Shown here: in pieces, positions 1 through 11,935 of the stretch
How positions within the stretch are numbered: the first letter of the stretch is position 1
Layout: every line of letters begins with the position of its first letter
Assembly (NCBI GenBank): GCA_950022655.1
Contig: OX465583.1
Location: 11,431,298-11,495,297, forward strand
DNA from: Alentia gelatinosa
Taxonomy: Eukaryota; Annelida; Polychaeta; Phyllodocida; Polynoidae
Direction: 5' to 3'
Length of the DNA: 64,000 bases
Made by a program: the position numbers and the translations under genes
The notes under the pieces: model-generated
What the model saw: the letters and a program-made list of their open reading frames with translations, nothing else
The model's database searches: none
Told to the model about the DNA's origin: nothing

Positions 1-1035
1 AATTCAAACGACGTCTCCATATAAATTACTACACGATTCAAGCTCAATGGGATACGAGCTCTGAATGATAGTTCAAACCTGGTCTCGTCTTGTACAGTTG
101 TATGTTCTATTCTTGCACTTTTCAATAATCTGTGGCTGCATACACTTATAAAGCTTATTTAAAACCACATATATATACTTTAACTATAGCTCTACATTAA
201 TCTTAGTAATTGTAGATTTTGTTTGAACGATTGATAATTCGAACCTGGACTTGTTAAATACTTGCACTTTTCAATAATCTGTGGTTGCAAACACAGTCTC
301 AAATTTAGTCCCCCAGCACACATTCACCCACATATATTCACTTTATCAAAGCATGTGAAGTTAATGCAACTGTTGGGGTCGCACTGTAGTCCAAAATCTG
401 ATGAACTCATTCTTATTTCTCAATATCAATTTCCCATTAAGTCTAACAATATCATTTCAGCAGATTATCATCTTACTATCATATTTCCCATATATAAGAT
501 GCAAATAATTGTATTTCTCACTCTGTAATACAGTTTTGTATAAGTATTTGTGGGGCATCTTCATATTTGTGCCTCCAAGCTAAACATATTAACTCGATGG
601 CTTGTCCTCGAAAGCTTGGCGGGGGTGGCATCTAGAAAACAGGCCGCAGTATCGTCATATTATTCCTATCTATTTAAATTCCTTTAAGATATTGACAACA
701 ATGCACGCCAGACACTAATTTATCTGATTACAACTTAAAATGGGGCTGAAGGCTGGTGAGTGATAAAGAAAGGTTTTCAATCTAGTTAGTGTGCTCTAAC
801 CAATTTAGCGAGTGCTAGCATAAATGCTGGATATCAGTTTCCGATTTATTAATGTATTTATAGTCATCTGCTTGGATTGCAATCCGCACGAGGTCAATGA
901 ACTATATAATCTTGATGTTTTACCTTCAGAATTCTACCGGGGATAGTACGCCCAGTCAGTTATGAGAGTTCATAATGTATCCCATAAACTGAGACGCTTG
1001 AAAGAATTTCTATTTGTGTATATTTCTGTATGTCT
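1..1035. other. Non-coding, two degenerate direct copies
   Basis: No gene is recognised. Bases about 67-145 and 230-295 are degenerate direct copies sharing a stretch that reads CTTGCACTTTTCAATAATC, about 160 bp apart, so they form a short tandem or dispersed repeat. The 88-codon open frame at 262-528 resembles no family I know and is treated as chance. Confidence 0.4.
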
Positions 1036-1080
1036 ATTTCACAAGAGAAAAAAAAAAAAAAAAAAGATTTCACAAGAGAA
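1036..1080. repeat. Poly(A) tract between short direct repeats
   Basis: An uninterrupted run of about 18 A (about 1048-1065) is flanked on both sides by ATTTCACAAGAGA. This resembles a target-site duplication around a bare poly(A) tail, but duplication by slippage is equally possible. Confidence 0.4.
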
Positions 1081-1082
1081 GC

Positions 1083-1365
1083 TAAGGCCCGGCGTCTACC
1101 TACTACGATAGGGCTCAGATTTGGTCTAAGATGCACCCCCCGATACAAAATCAAAATCGTGTCGGAAGGTCACCTAATATCGGGGCAGTTGACCATGTTT
1201 CTGCGATTAGGCAACAAAAGAAAACCGTTACGCTGCGTGGTGGATTGGCATGTCTAGACATATATCTACGATTTTGCACCTTCCCGATATGTCTCCGATA
1301 TTTGCTTTTTGCATCGGTGAGATATCGGTAGATGTAAATTTCTATCGTAGTAGGTCTAAGTTGTT
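1083..1365. mobile_element. Foldback/MITE, CTACTACGATAG termini
   Basis: Inverted termini read CTACCTACTACGATAG on the left and the complementary CTATCGTAGTAGGT on the right. The interior contains further inverted TATCGG-rich blocks. A diverged relative in the opposite arrangement lies at 6160-6370. It has no coding capacity. Confidence 0.55.
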
Positions 1366-1802
1366 TAGTAGTGGGGATGTATAATGTGGAAGATCAAACG
1401 AACAAAGTATCAATGGATTTTATTGGAAATATCACTTGGGGCTTGCCATGGATGAATTTCAGCCTTGTCTCCATATTATTTATCGATTGTAACAAATGAT
1501 AAAAGTGGTTACCCCCGACTACAATAGTGCCATCTTATAATTTGCGAATGATGGCAGAACTAGTAATCACTCTGTGCCCTATAGTTGAGCGGGCATGCAG
1601 TGTAGTCATGCTAGGGGTGAGCATGCCGAGAGTGGGCATGCTGAGAAGACGGATGTGCTTTCCCAAAAAAATACTAACCGGCAGAGCAATGAGTAGATTA
1701 GATTGAGAGTATCTAGGGAGGGTGTTCTATCTCGAGAAAATGACCCAAACTCCCCTATATTGGAATGAAACAACAACTAGTACAAATTGTCCAGAAAACA
1801 GG

Positions 1803-1855
1803 ATGGTTATCTAGTGCTCACTAGATAGGGTTATCTAGTGCTCACTAGATAGGGA
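1803..1855. repeat. Tandem palindromic 26-mer, two copies
   Basis: Two adjacent copies of a 26-bp unit are present. Each contains the near-perfect palindrome ATCTAGTGCTCACTAGAT, with 8-bp arms around a 2-bp centre. Confidence 0.7.
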
Positions 1856-1859
1856 TCAC

Positions 1860-4575
1860 AATTGAGGTCGACTAAAGTGGGATTCACACTATGGGATTTG
1901 TGTACCTCACAGGGTGATTGTCTGAGACAAATGCTGCTGAGATTCATGTACATCACAGGGTGTTTGTGTGAGACAAATGCTGCTGAGATTCATGTACCTC
2001 AGAGGGTGTTTGTCTGAAACAAATGCCGCTGAGATTCATGTACCTCACAGGGTGATTGTCTGAGACAAATCCTGCTGAGATTCATGTACCTCACAGGGTG
2101 TTTATCTGAGACAAATGCCACTGAGAATTATGTACCTCACAGGGTGATTGTCTGAGACAAATGTTGCTGAGATTCATGTACATCACAGGGTGTTTGTGTG
2201 AGACAAATGCTGCTGAGATTCATGTACCTCAGAGGGTGTTTGTCTGAAACAAATGCCGCTGAGATTCATGTACCTCACAGGGTGATTGTCTGAGACAAAT
2301 CCTGCTGAGATTCATGTACCTCACAGGGTGTTTATCTGAGACAAATGCCACTGAGAATTATGTACCTCACAGGGTGATTGTCTGTGACAAATCCTGCTGA
2401 GATTCATGTACCTAACAGGGTGATTGTCTGTGACAAATCCTGCTGAGATTCATGTACCTCACAGGGTGTTTGTCTGTGACAAATCCTGCTGAGATTCATG
2501 TACTCACAGGGTGATTGTCTGTGACAAATCCTGCTGAGATTCATGTACCTCACAGGGTGTTTGTCTGTGACAAATCCTGCTGAGATTCATGTACCTCACA
2601 GGGTGTTTGTCTGTGACAAATCCTGCTGAGATTCATGTACCTCAGAGGGTGTTTGTCGGAGACAAATCCTGCTGAGATTCATGTACCTCACAGGGTGTTT
2701 GTCAGAGACAAATCATGTTGAGATTCATGTACCTCACAGGGTGTTTGTCGGAGACAAATCCTGCTGAGATTCATGTACCTCACAGGATGTTTGTCTGAGA
2801 CAAATGCCACTGAGATTTATGTACCTCACATGATGTTTGTCTGAGACAAATTCTGCTTAGGGTCTGTACTCGTACATAGTTTCCTCGTATAAAGTGGGAT
2901 TTACATGTAAAGACTAATGTCCCTGAGATAGGTGTACTTCACACATTTCCCCTAGACTCTAGACAATTCTTCTTTGGTACAAAATTCTCATGGTAAAGTG
3001 CTTTTACCAGTCTCAAAGTAAAATGGCGAAATTGATTCACGTGGAAGGACACACCTTGGACATAGTCTCAAATGGGATTCACACGATGGGATTCATGTAC
3101 CCTACAGGGCGTTTTTCTGAGACAAATCCTGCTGACATTCTGTACTCGGACACATTTTCTTCGTCTAAATTATAGGGTTTCATTTCCCTGAGAGATGTTT
3201 TCCCCCTGTAATTGTTGAAAACATTTCCCCCTAAAAAGGAACAGAATCGCATGAGATTTTGAACCCTGTGAGGTACATGAATCTCACCGTGTGAATTCCA
3301 CTTAAGACGTAGTTCCAGTGAACACTCAACCTGGGACTCAAGTACCCTTGATGTGAGGCGTGTAACAAACATACATGTAATCATGGTTGCTGGTCTCCCA
3401 TTGGCTAGGGCAGGTACATAGACTCCATGGCAGGTCCATCTGTCTCATCAAAATATTCCCAACAATTTCAAATGTGTTTAAAATCAAAATCCCTAAAATG
3501 AACTTGAGTGCCTAGCGCACACAGCGTTCCTAAATCAAGTGAACAAGGAACGAACCATACAAATGATGAGGAGAGACTTCTATTCTTAATTTTTCTATAA
3601 CCAGAAGGGAGAATTCCCACCAAAAAAATATAAGCGGCGCTACAATTAAGAAAGTTTGTATGCAACTCAAAAGACTTTGAGGTAGAGTATGTTGTATTTA
3701 GGGAATCTAATTGAATTTCATGTAACTTGAGAGGAATCTAGATGTAATCCACTACAAACTGATTGAAGTTTATTCTTGGAAATAAAGCTGATTAAACAAC
3801 AACAAAGAATCAAAATCCCATGGGATTCTGTACCTTGTTAGGGGTAGTTGTCGCTGACTATTGCAGGGAAAAGAACCATACAATTCAGACGAGGAGATTG
3901 TGTTCGAGTACAAAATCTAAGCAGGATTTGTCTCAGACAAACACCCTGTGAGGTACATGTTAAATGGGATTCACACGGTGGGATCCATGTACCTCACAAA
4001 GTGTTTGTCTGAGACAAATCCTGTTGAGATTTGGTACTGGAACACAATCTCCTCGTGTGAATGACAGGGTTCCATTTTGCTGAGACAACTTTTTTCCCTT
4101 GCAATTGTAGGCGACAATCACCCCTAAAAAGGAACAGAATCTCATGAGATTTTGTCTTTAAACAGGTTTAAAATCTATAGGGGCATTTTGGTGAGACAAA
4201 TGGACCTGCTGCGACCATGTACCTGCCCTAACCAATAGGAGGCCAGCAAGCATAATTACATGTTTGTAACACCCTTCACATCAAGGGTAATTGAGTCTCA
4301 AGGTGAGTGGTCACTGTGACTATGTCTGAGATTATGTACCAGGTGTGTCCTCCCATGTGAATCCAATTCGCCATTTTTCCTTGAGACTGATAAAAGTACT
4401 TAGCCATGAGAATTTTCTACCAAACGGGAATTGTCTGAGACTAGAGAAAAGGTGTGAAGTATACCCGTCTCAGGTACATGAGTCTCTTCGTGTGAATCCC
4501 ACTCCAGATACATAAATTACCTTTAAAAACGAACAAAATCCCTGTGATGTACATGAATCCCACCGTGTGAACTCC
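1860..4575. repeat. Composite repeat family carrying the minisatellite
   Basis: This region is built from direct and inverted blocks of a sequence containing GTGGGATTCACAC and its complement, interleaved with GTACCTCACA and TGTCTGAGACAAAT segments. A second copy of the same family covers 37280-38230 and resumes at 43540-43800 after interruption by a retrotransposon. The stretch 4313-4345 is the uninterrupted counterpart of that insertion site. No coding capacity was recognised, and it may be a large non-autonomous foldback transposon. Confidence 0.65.
1886..2870. repeat. Minisatellite, ~46-bp unit, ~21 copies
   Basis: About 21 tandem units of about 46 bp share the core GTACCTCACAGGGTG followed by a TCTGAGACAAAT segment. 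A higher-order period is visible: a five-unit block beginning at 1941 recurs from 2171, a 230-bp period, with the same unit-specific variants in the same order. The unit length is not a multiple of three and no long ORF crosses it, so it is not a protein repeat. It lies inside a larger composite repeat (1860-4575). Confidence 0.9.
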
Positions 4576-4959
4576 ACTTTAGAATTCTTTTTGTTTTGTG
4601 TTCCGTTGTGATGTTATAACAGAATCAGATACATAGCAAAGTCCAAGGCATTGTGTCTTGATCGTCATAAACATGTTGACATCAGAACAATGTACTGAAT
4701 AAGAATAACAACTGTAGTCTGGTGAGCTTCTTGGCTTTCTATAAACACATTTTATTTCATTTGTTGATGTACATGGGGGTCTTCATGGTAAAGAGATTGC
4801 TTTACATCAAGATTTGTTTTCATACATAATAAAGATTTTCTCAGATACATAAGTCATTGAATAATCCGGAACCGCAGTTATGCAGCCAAGTGAAAAAGAG
4901 AGGGACAGAGAAGTTATTGATGTACATAGGAGTCTTCATGGTAAAAAGGTACCTGTGGT

Positions 4960-5240
4960 CGTAAGTCCTACGTATAGTCTGCTGCTACGCATGTCATATG
5001 TATGGCCATACAACATGTATGCGGTGTACGGTGTAGGTATGTGGCGTACGGACTATGTATGGCGGCGAGAATCAAAGGTAATGAAATAGATATTTTAAGG
5101 TATATAAAGATACGGAAACAGAGATATTGTGTATGTACGTGATAATTACTTAGTAAAAATTAAGATCAAATAAACCTCTGCTTTCAGTATCGGTTCATCT
5201 GATCGTCAAATTTACCGCGTATTTTTCAAGTACAGTCACA
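4960..5240. repeat. Diverged copy of the GTACGG hairpin family
   Basis: This is similar in order of motifs to the elements at 31337-31690 and 51985-52290: GGCGTACGG, then ATATTTTAAGGTATATA, then a TTTACCGCGTATTTT segment. It is more diverged and the central hairpin is incomplete. It has no coding capacity. Confidence 0.4.
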
Positions 5241-5246
5241 GTAAGA

Positions 5247-5668
5247 GGGTGCGTCCACCAACCACGACAAGGCTACGACAAGAGCAGACAAGAAAGTTCC
5301 AATCGGTGCCTTGTCGCAGCATTGTCGTGAGGAGGGTAGTTGTCATGAGCCCTTGTCGCAGCCTGTCGGGAAGTGCACGCTCCACCTAAATATTCTATCG
5401 ACAACCTCCCGACACGCCACGACACGCCACGACACGGCTCCAAAATCGAACATGTTCGATTTTGTCGTAACCTTGTCGGAAGGCCCCCGACAGGCCCCCG
5501 ACAAGCTTCATGTCGCAGCCTGTCGTGGCCTTGTCGTAGCCTCTTGTCGGGAACTGTGGTCCACCAACCACGACAAGGCTACGACAAGGCTTCCAATCGT
5601 AGAGCTGTCGTGGACCTTGTCGGAAAGCCATTGTCGTAGCCTTGTCGTGGTTGGTGGACGCCCCCTCT
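5247..5668. mobile_element. GTCG-rich MITE, reference copy
   Basis: Terminal inverted repeats of about 34 bp read GTCCACCAACCACGACAAGG at the left and the complementary CCTTGTCGTGGTTGGTGGAC at the right. The interior is built of many short GTCGTAGC/GACAAGG repeats around a central palindrome, TCGAACATGTTCGA. The open frames across it arise from this simple composition and are not genes. Other copies lie at 6476-6695 (right half), 22441-22682 joined to 30441-30620 (split by an insertion), and about 45700-46060 (diverged). Confidence 0.8.
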
Positions 5669-6159
5669 AACCCTGTTTCCGTATATGCTGTTGCTTATAT
5701 AAAGACGTTACTCCTAGTATGACAATTATTCATGCCATGAGCATACATGCAATGACTAAACCATGAGTGTCATATCTCCATTATTGATATATAAACCATT
5801 AAACCTCCCACTGCCTAGCTGCTAAAGGTCCAGAATGTTTGAAATGGGGTCAGAAAATGTGATTGAAATAGGGTAATGGTCAAGGGCCCATTCACACGTC
5901 GGTTCAATTAACCTTTAGAATTAGCCATCAACCTTTAGACGAAATCTACGTCATCGAAACAGGTATTTAACTAATCTCATAAAAGATTAATTCGGTCAAA
6001 TTAATTTCCATGCAAAGTTCCTACTTCTATGGGGGTGTGCATTCCATGCATACCGAATGATTTCTCAAGGACATCGAAGCTAGCAAAAATGTGAGTAGTC
6101 ATAGCTCAGCGGCATAGAATGATATGTACATGGACTTGATTTGAGATAATAAGAAAGTA

Positions 6160-6370
6160 AGGCCTGGCGTCCACCACCTACTACGATAGAAGTTTAGACC
6201 TACCGATATGGCACCGATACAAAAAGCAAATATCGGAGACATATCGGGAAGGTGCAAAATCGTAGACACACATATGTCTAGACGTGCCAATCCACCACGC
6301 ATTGTATGGGGTTTTTATCGGTGTCTAATCGCAGAAACGTGGTCAACTGCCCCGATATTAGGTGACCTTC
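6160..6370. mobile_element. Fragment of CTACTACGATAG foldback
   Basis: This shares CTACTACGATAG, ATATCGGAGACATATCGGGAAGG and GATATTAGGTGACCTTCCGA with the element at 1083-1365, in the opposite arrangement. It abuts a partial GTCG-rich MITE. Confidence 0.5.
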
Positions 6371-6475
6371 CGACGCGATTTTGACTGTTTGACCGCTATT
6401 TGTTATTTGAGGTATGTAATGATAAGAAAATTACCTGACTGTGGGCAGAACTATGTCTTAGTTCTCGGTCACCTG

Positions 6476-6695
6476 TCGTGGAATCTTTGTGGGGGCCTTG
6501 TCGAAAGGCCCCCGACAGGCCCCCGACAAGCTTCATGTCGCAGCCTGTCGTGGCCTTGTCGTAGCCTCTTGTCGGGAACTGGGGTCCACCAACCACGACA
6601 AGGCTACGACAAAGCTTCCAATCGTAGAGCTGTCGTGGACCTTGTCGGAAAGCCATTGTCGTAGCCTTGTCGTGGTTGGTGGACGCCCCCCTTTA
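6476..6695. mobile_element. GTCG-rich MITE, right half
   Basis: This is nearly identical to the right half of the 5247-5668 element, including the terminal GTCGTGGTTGGTGGACGCC. The left terminus is missing. Confidence 0.7.
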
Positions 6696-7329
6696 CCCAG
6701 AGAGTCTGTCAGTGGTGTCAATGACTGTGCGTCGGTGTATAAAAAAGTCGGTGAGGGTAGTAGATTTCACTCAATGACCAAGCTTTCACTCAGTGGTGGG
6801 TGGCGCCACATTGCATAATTTAAGCAGAAAAAGCTATAGTCATTTCACGAGCTGGGTCGTTTCCATTCACCGTTTTGACTCAGGGAAATCGGCCAGTGGA
6901 AACAGCCCTTAGCAAGGACACAGTTTCCTACACGAGGCCGATACGATAAGCTAAGGTCAACACCATGACTGAGGAGGTCAAAACCCAGTGGTTTGGGATC
7001 ATGGAATAATATATAAAAGAGTACCCAATCGTAAACCTGCACGATAAGCCCCAGTGAGCCTTTTTTATATATGATCCCTGCATATCTGTTTACTGTGTTG
7101 TAGTGGAATTTTGATCTGACAATATTACAACACAAGATCCTTCCCCTTATCTCACCCCTGATACAAGTTTGACCTTATTTTCTCACCCCTGGTATTTTCC
7201 CCCATAGACTTAACATTGGGAGCTTGTTATTCAATGCCCATGGAGTATTTAGAAAAAATACTCAATGGGGGATCATGTCACCAATGTTGGCCTATTAGTC
7301 AATGTGAAGGGTGAGATAAATTCAGAAAC

Positions 7330-8720
7330 TTATTCTAAAGGTCAGACCTCGATCCCATCTCGGTTGAATCACTACGTAATTTATGCAGCTTCTCCTTGTG
7401 AATTACTACGCGATTCAATACTCTATAGGCATAACATTAAAAAATTATTCACAACGAAAACCCACGTTAAAGGACAATACTACAACATGGTCATGGCAGA
7501 GTGATGCAAGATGACATCACAATGGACTGGCCAATCAGCTGCCAGGGTTTCAGAAAGTAGGCAAGACATCAACATGGAGATTTTTCTGTTCCTAACTGGA
7601 TTTGTTTAAGCAATTTCAATTATTCTGATATTGTGATCCTATTTAATGCGACTGATAGGGGTGAGGTAAATTCAGAATCGCACTTAAATGATGAAATGAA
7701 CATTACTCCGCTCATTTGGATGTGGTATACTCGTCACTCGGCTTCGTCTCAATGACAATAGCTGCACGTCCTGACTTCTGGAGTATTGCTTATTTACACG
7801 ACTCTCGATCCAATTCGATATGAGTTCCACATCACAAATCCTTGGGGAATGGGCCCCAATAATCCAAATATATATGTGTGTCTCACTTAAATATATTTAT
7901 ATAACTGATAATTATGTATAGACGCCAGGCTGCCTAAAATGATGTCTAATAACTATAGCATCATTCAAAAGAGTACTGACTACATAGGATAAAACGTATG
8001 TCATAAAATGAATGGCACAGATACAAGGTACAGGTACGATAAGAAAGAGAGTTAGTCCATTATTCTCAGTCTGTATGGTGATAACATCCGTGCGAACAAG
8101 AAATTAATTACAATTAGGAACAGGGCGTGGACCTTGTCAAACACAGACAACTGCAGGTGTGGAATTCCAATGTGTCTCGGTTCTATTCTGAGTGGGAATC
8201 ATGCTCATTAAACACTCTACTCAATGACACCATATTGAATCCTGTATCCCGCTGGGCCCTTGATCCGTCCTTGTTTATCCATGTTGAACTAGTGAGTGCC
8301 TGTAAGTGGGACGTAGAGTGCCCGCGACAATTTTAATCTGTTCATCAAAGTTTATGGGCAAATGCAATGATTAGTGACCTGGCAATTCTCTCTACACGAA
8401 CATAAACGAACTTTACCCCTTTCCCTGGAAAAAGAAGCGGAGGCTGGAGTGGGCTTAGGGAAATCTATGGAATTCTATGGGTAAATATTTTGTATACCTT
8501 ATTAATACGAAAGATTAATAAGTGATAATTAAAATGAATTATTAATAAATGATATGATAATTGACTGGGGGAGAATAAGTTTATCATGTACTTGATATAA
8601 TATACAAAATATAAAATACTAGGCCTACGAATATAGGCGTGTATGAATCCGAGAGAGGCTTAGGGGGGGAGCTGAAGGAAAGGTGTGGGTGGGAGGGTAA
8701 TTATATAGAACGTCCTGACC
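7330..8720. other. No gene seen
   Basis: AT-rich intergenic DNA. The left part shares subterminal sequence (TAACATTGGGAG, GTGAGATAAATTCAG) with the foldback superfamily described elsewhere in the window. Otherwise I see nothing definable. Confidence 0.4.
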
Positions 8721-8726
8721 ATACTC

Positions 8727-8796
8727 GATGCTAATTTACCGTTTGTACGGAACTCGGCGTAAACGCCTCGGTCCGTACAAACGGTAAATTAGCATC
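8727..8796. repeat. Perfect 25-bp-arm hairpin
   Basis: Arms at 8727-8751 and 8772-8796 are exact complements containing TTTACCGTTTGTACGGA, around a 20-base loop. It is the centre of a repeat spanning about 8700-9050. A related copy with the GTACGG hairpin and the same right flank lies at 56178-56440. Confidence 0.75.
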
Positions 8797-9059
8797 TCGT
8801 TCTGCGACTTGTACAAGCATGGTTGGACGTTATAGTCTAGTCGACTGTCGATATGGTTGGACGTTATATATTTACTATATACCCGAATTAAAAAAAAATC
8901 AATTTCATTTTTCTTAACCAAAATTTTAATAACTGTGTATGGCTAGGTGGTCCGTATAATAGTGTACGGACCAGTGGTCCGTACAGTATTTTTACGTCAT
9001 ATGCCAAAACGGTGTGTATTTACAGTATATACGGCATGGGTATATAGTAAAAATGAATA

Positions 9060-9663
9060 CGTGTGGAGTTTGTGAGCTGTAGAGGAGAAGTGAGGATGAG
9101 GAAGTTAGCGGAAGCGGGGAGAAGGGAGAACGGTGTGCGAGAGGCACCATAGGGTGTCGTAGTTAGGAGGGGAGAGACCATGGTATTTTATGCATTCTTG
9201 TCACTAAATATTGAATGTCCTAAATTGCGACGCCAACCTCATTGTTTTACTTCGCTTTGGCAATGAAAGCAAATACCGAAAGGTAATTATGTAATTAATA
9301 CATATTGAATACCACTCAAAGGATTATTGACCATTACAATGATAGTATGCCATCTTAGGTTATCATCATATTGAAAACTGCGCTAGACTTGAACTGAAAT
9401 ACTAAGAAATATAGAAATCTTTAATAGATAATTTCAAAATTTAACTATGTGGGATTGACACATGTAAATACGAGGGATAGTCACATGTAAACTAATCACA
9501 AATTTAACACAATCTGCGGAAAAATAAGGAAATAAAGAGAGCTAAGCTCAAATTCAAAATAAAACTGAAAAAAACCCACAAATACCTATTGGCTTTAAAA
9601 CCCTCTGGCGAGTGGCCGTGGGAAGGATGTAACTGTATTTTATCCCAAAGTGAGAGACTAACC
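9060..9663. other. No gene seen
   Basis: AT-rich intergenic sequence without recognisable genes or strong repeats. Confidence 0.4.
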
Positions 9664-10357
9664 CAGCGTTTACACTGGACGATTCTGACCGGCGATTCTG
9701 GCATTTTGCACCTCCTGACGACTTTCAGCGGTAAAAAGCTAGGAATCGCCTAATATAAACGCCAAGTGTGTGGCGACTGCAGATCTTCTGATTACGTCTG
9801 ATTATGCAATTCGGCACCACCTCACAACTATTGAACACGCTTTGACACATGCGACTTATTCCAGCCTCCTTAAATTAGTCTTCTAGACGGGCGGCAATTC
9901 TTTTCTTTTTTTGAATTATCATTCTTTTATTTTACGTGGAGTATCCACTAGGGTGAGAGAAACCCTGTTTACAGTGGGCTCCAGCGGCCAAGTACTTTCT
10001 TTTCATTCATATAGTTTTTAAGTAACAACAAAAATTCGGTCGCCTCAATACAGTTTGTGGGCAACATTAAGCCAAATTGGTAAGTTACTCTAATTGTTAT
10101 ATTGGTATTGGCGGGGTGATATGTACAATGAGTTATGATTGTAACCGGTTTAATCATTTCATGTGTAGGAGAGAGACAACGTGGGAGACAACTCTGGTGC
10201 ATTTCTATAAATTAGGAATTCTGTGTTGTTAAGGTAAACGCTCAATGACATTCTGAGCTTGACGTTTTTTCCAGTGGACATTGCCACCACCCGACGACTA
10301 TTGGCTTGACGATCTACAGTCGCCATGTATTTAGTCTTCTAGTGTAAACCCCGGTCA
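9664..10357. mobile_element. TIR element, GTTTACACTAGA termini
   Basis: The left end reads GCGTTTACACTGGACGATTC, and the right end is a complement containing CTAGTGTAAAC. A second family member, interrupted by other repeats, spans 18872 to about 20575. No transposase frame is present, so both are non-autonomous. Confidence 0.5.
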
Positions 10358-11022
10358 ATGAAATACAGGTAGATCTGGGGCCTGTTTAATTTTACACCCT
10401 GACGATACTTGAAGGTCCGAGGAGAGGTCGTGGGAGGATTTGGGTTTAATAATTCGATTTATCGTGGGGAAGGACAGTTGTGGCCGACGATCTACGATGT
10501 ATCAAGTCTCCCCAAGACTGTCTTGAAGGTGTATTTTGTCCTGGGCCACGATCGAGGTCACTCAAACGAGACTTTGACTCAGGATTTCACTCCCCATGAA
10601 CGACAGGGATAATTAAACGCGTTTGACGAGCTATCGCTGAAATGTCGTCACTCAAGAGACCTCAAAATTAAACGATACGTAGCTCAGGCCTTACTGCCGA
10701 GGTAATTGTGTTAGGTTTGGGCACAGTGGACCACATCCTTCTAATGATTAACTAGAGAGCGCATTATAGTATATGGTATTTATTATACTTTGGACAATTT
10801 ATACGTAGTATAACAATTGAGTATAGTAATACCGATGTGTAATACAATTGACGAGGTATTACGAGAGTATTAAATTGGTAACATGAAATTTGAAAATTGC
10901 AGATTTGACAATTGTTATACAGATACACACTAGTGTAAGAAAATTGATACAATGTATCAAAATGACATTGGATAAATGTTGAGTTTATCAAAAAACAAGT
11001 ACCAACCGGAACGTTGATAAAG
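10357..11022. other. AT-rich flank of the DIRS-type element
   Basis: No gene is recognised. This lies 3' (minus strand) of the tyrosine recombinase. I could not find a split or inverted terminal repeat here that matches the sequence upstream of the gag-like ORF, so the downstream boundary of that element is undefined. Confidence 0.35.
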
Positions 11023-11935
11023 TCAGTTCTGTAAGTATGTGGCCAAGGTCTGCTCTGAAGACCACGTTCCGAGTTTGCAGATGTCAGATGCCGTCATACC
11101 CGATGCGGATGCATGTTGGGCGCCGCCCCTCCTGAAGGAGTGTGGAGTGTAGGCTGCTGGGTGCGGGATACGGGCTCGGTGGAGGAGGATACGCAGGATA
11201 CGTGTGAATGCATCTGAAGTGAGAGGTACTCCTGGTCTGACCAGAAAAATGGGGTCCAGCGGGGCCGCAGGGGCTGCCGCTCTATAAGACTCCCATAATT
11301 CCGCAGGTGAATAACGAGGGTCCGAAGCCGCGGGTACCACGATAACCTGAGGGGAAGAAGGGGGTATCGTTTTTGACGATATAATCCGTACGTGTAGTGT
11401 GCCTTGTTGGGCGATAACGTCACCCCTGGTGATAACGTGAGAAGCCCTGGAGGAGGGAGAAGCGAACAAGTTTGAAGCCCTAAGGAGGGAATAAAACGCG
11501 AAGACTGCTGCCGTTTTGAAGAGTAAGCCTACGGTAAACCCGTCGGCCAGGTCACAGATCCTATGAAGAATATCCAATGTGATGGGGGGGGGCTCTGTTG
11601 GTAACATGTCCTGAGAGTATAGCAGACCCCCGGAGAACTGCAGAAGCCTGCGGCGATACAAACGGAGAAATATCGCCCCCATGGTCTGATATCCAAGACT
11701 TCGCCCCCGATACGTAGTTCTTCACCGCACCCGGGGAAGACAGCTTGTTGGCGAGGGCTTGTATGTACAAGGAAGCCTGGAGTATCGAGGGTCGTCGAGG
11801 ATCAACTCCATGTCAGCCGGCCCACTGGAGAAAAAACGTCGCTTGCGACGACTTGTTCTTTATCGTCGAATTTGCCGCTGCTGCGATGAAAGATGAAGCC
11901 ATCTGGGCGTGTAGAAGCGGGTCTGTACCTGTAAT
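11023..11935 (-). pseudogene. Tyrosine recombinase, broken
   Basis: The C-terminal catalytic part lies in one frame (11682-11023). The conserved arginine is in LLRASNL, the H-x-x-R box is HSFRRGGA, and the W/H position and nucleophile are in GTWSSEQTLATYL just before the stop. The N-terminal SAM-like core-binding part continues upstream in another frame, including SSPGAVKNYVSGAKSW. That frame contains a stop (TGA) at 11815-11813, and a frameshift near 11635 separates it from the catalytic part. The enzyme would recombine the circular element DNA into the genome. It corresponds domain for domain to the recombinase at 42067-43022. Family assignment is firm and inactivity is clear from the sequence. 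Confidence 0.85.

Noticed and set aside
5311..5670. Overlapping open frames on both strands, up to 119 codons.
   Set aside because: They lie inside the GTCG-rich MITE and reflect its simple repeat composition.
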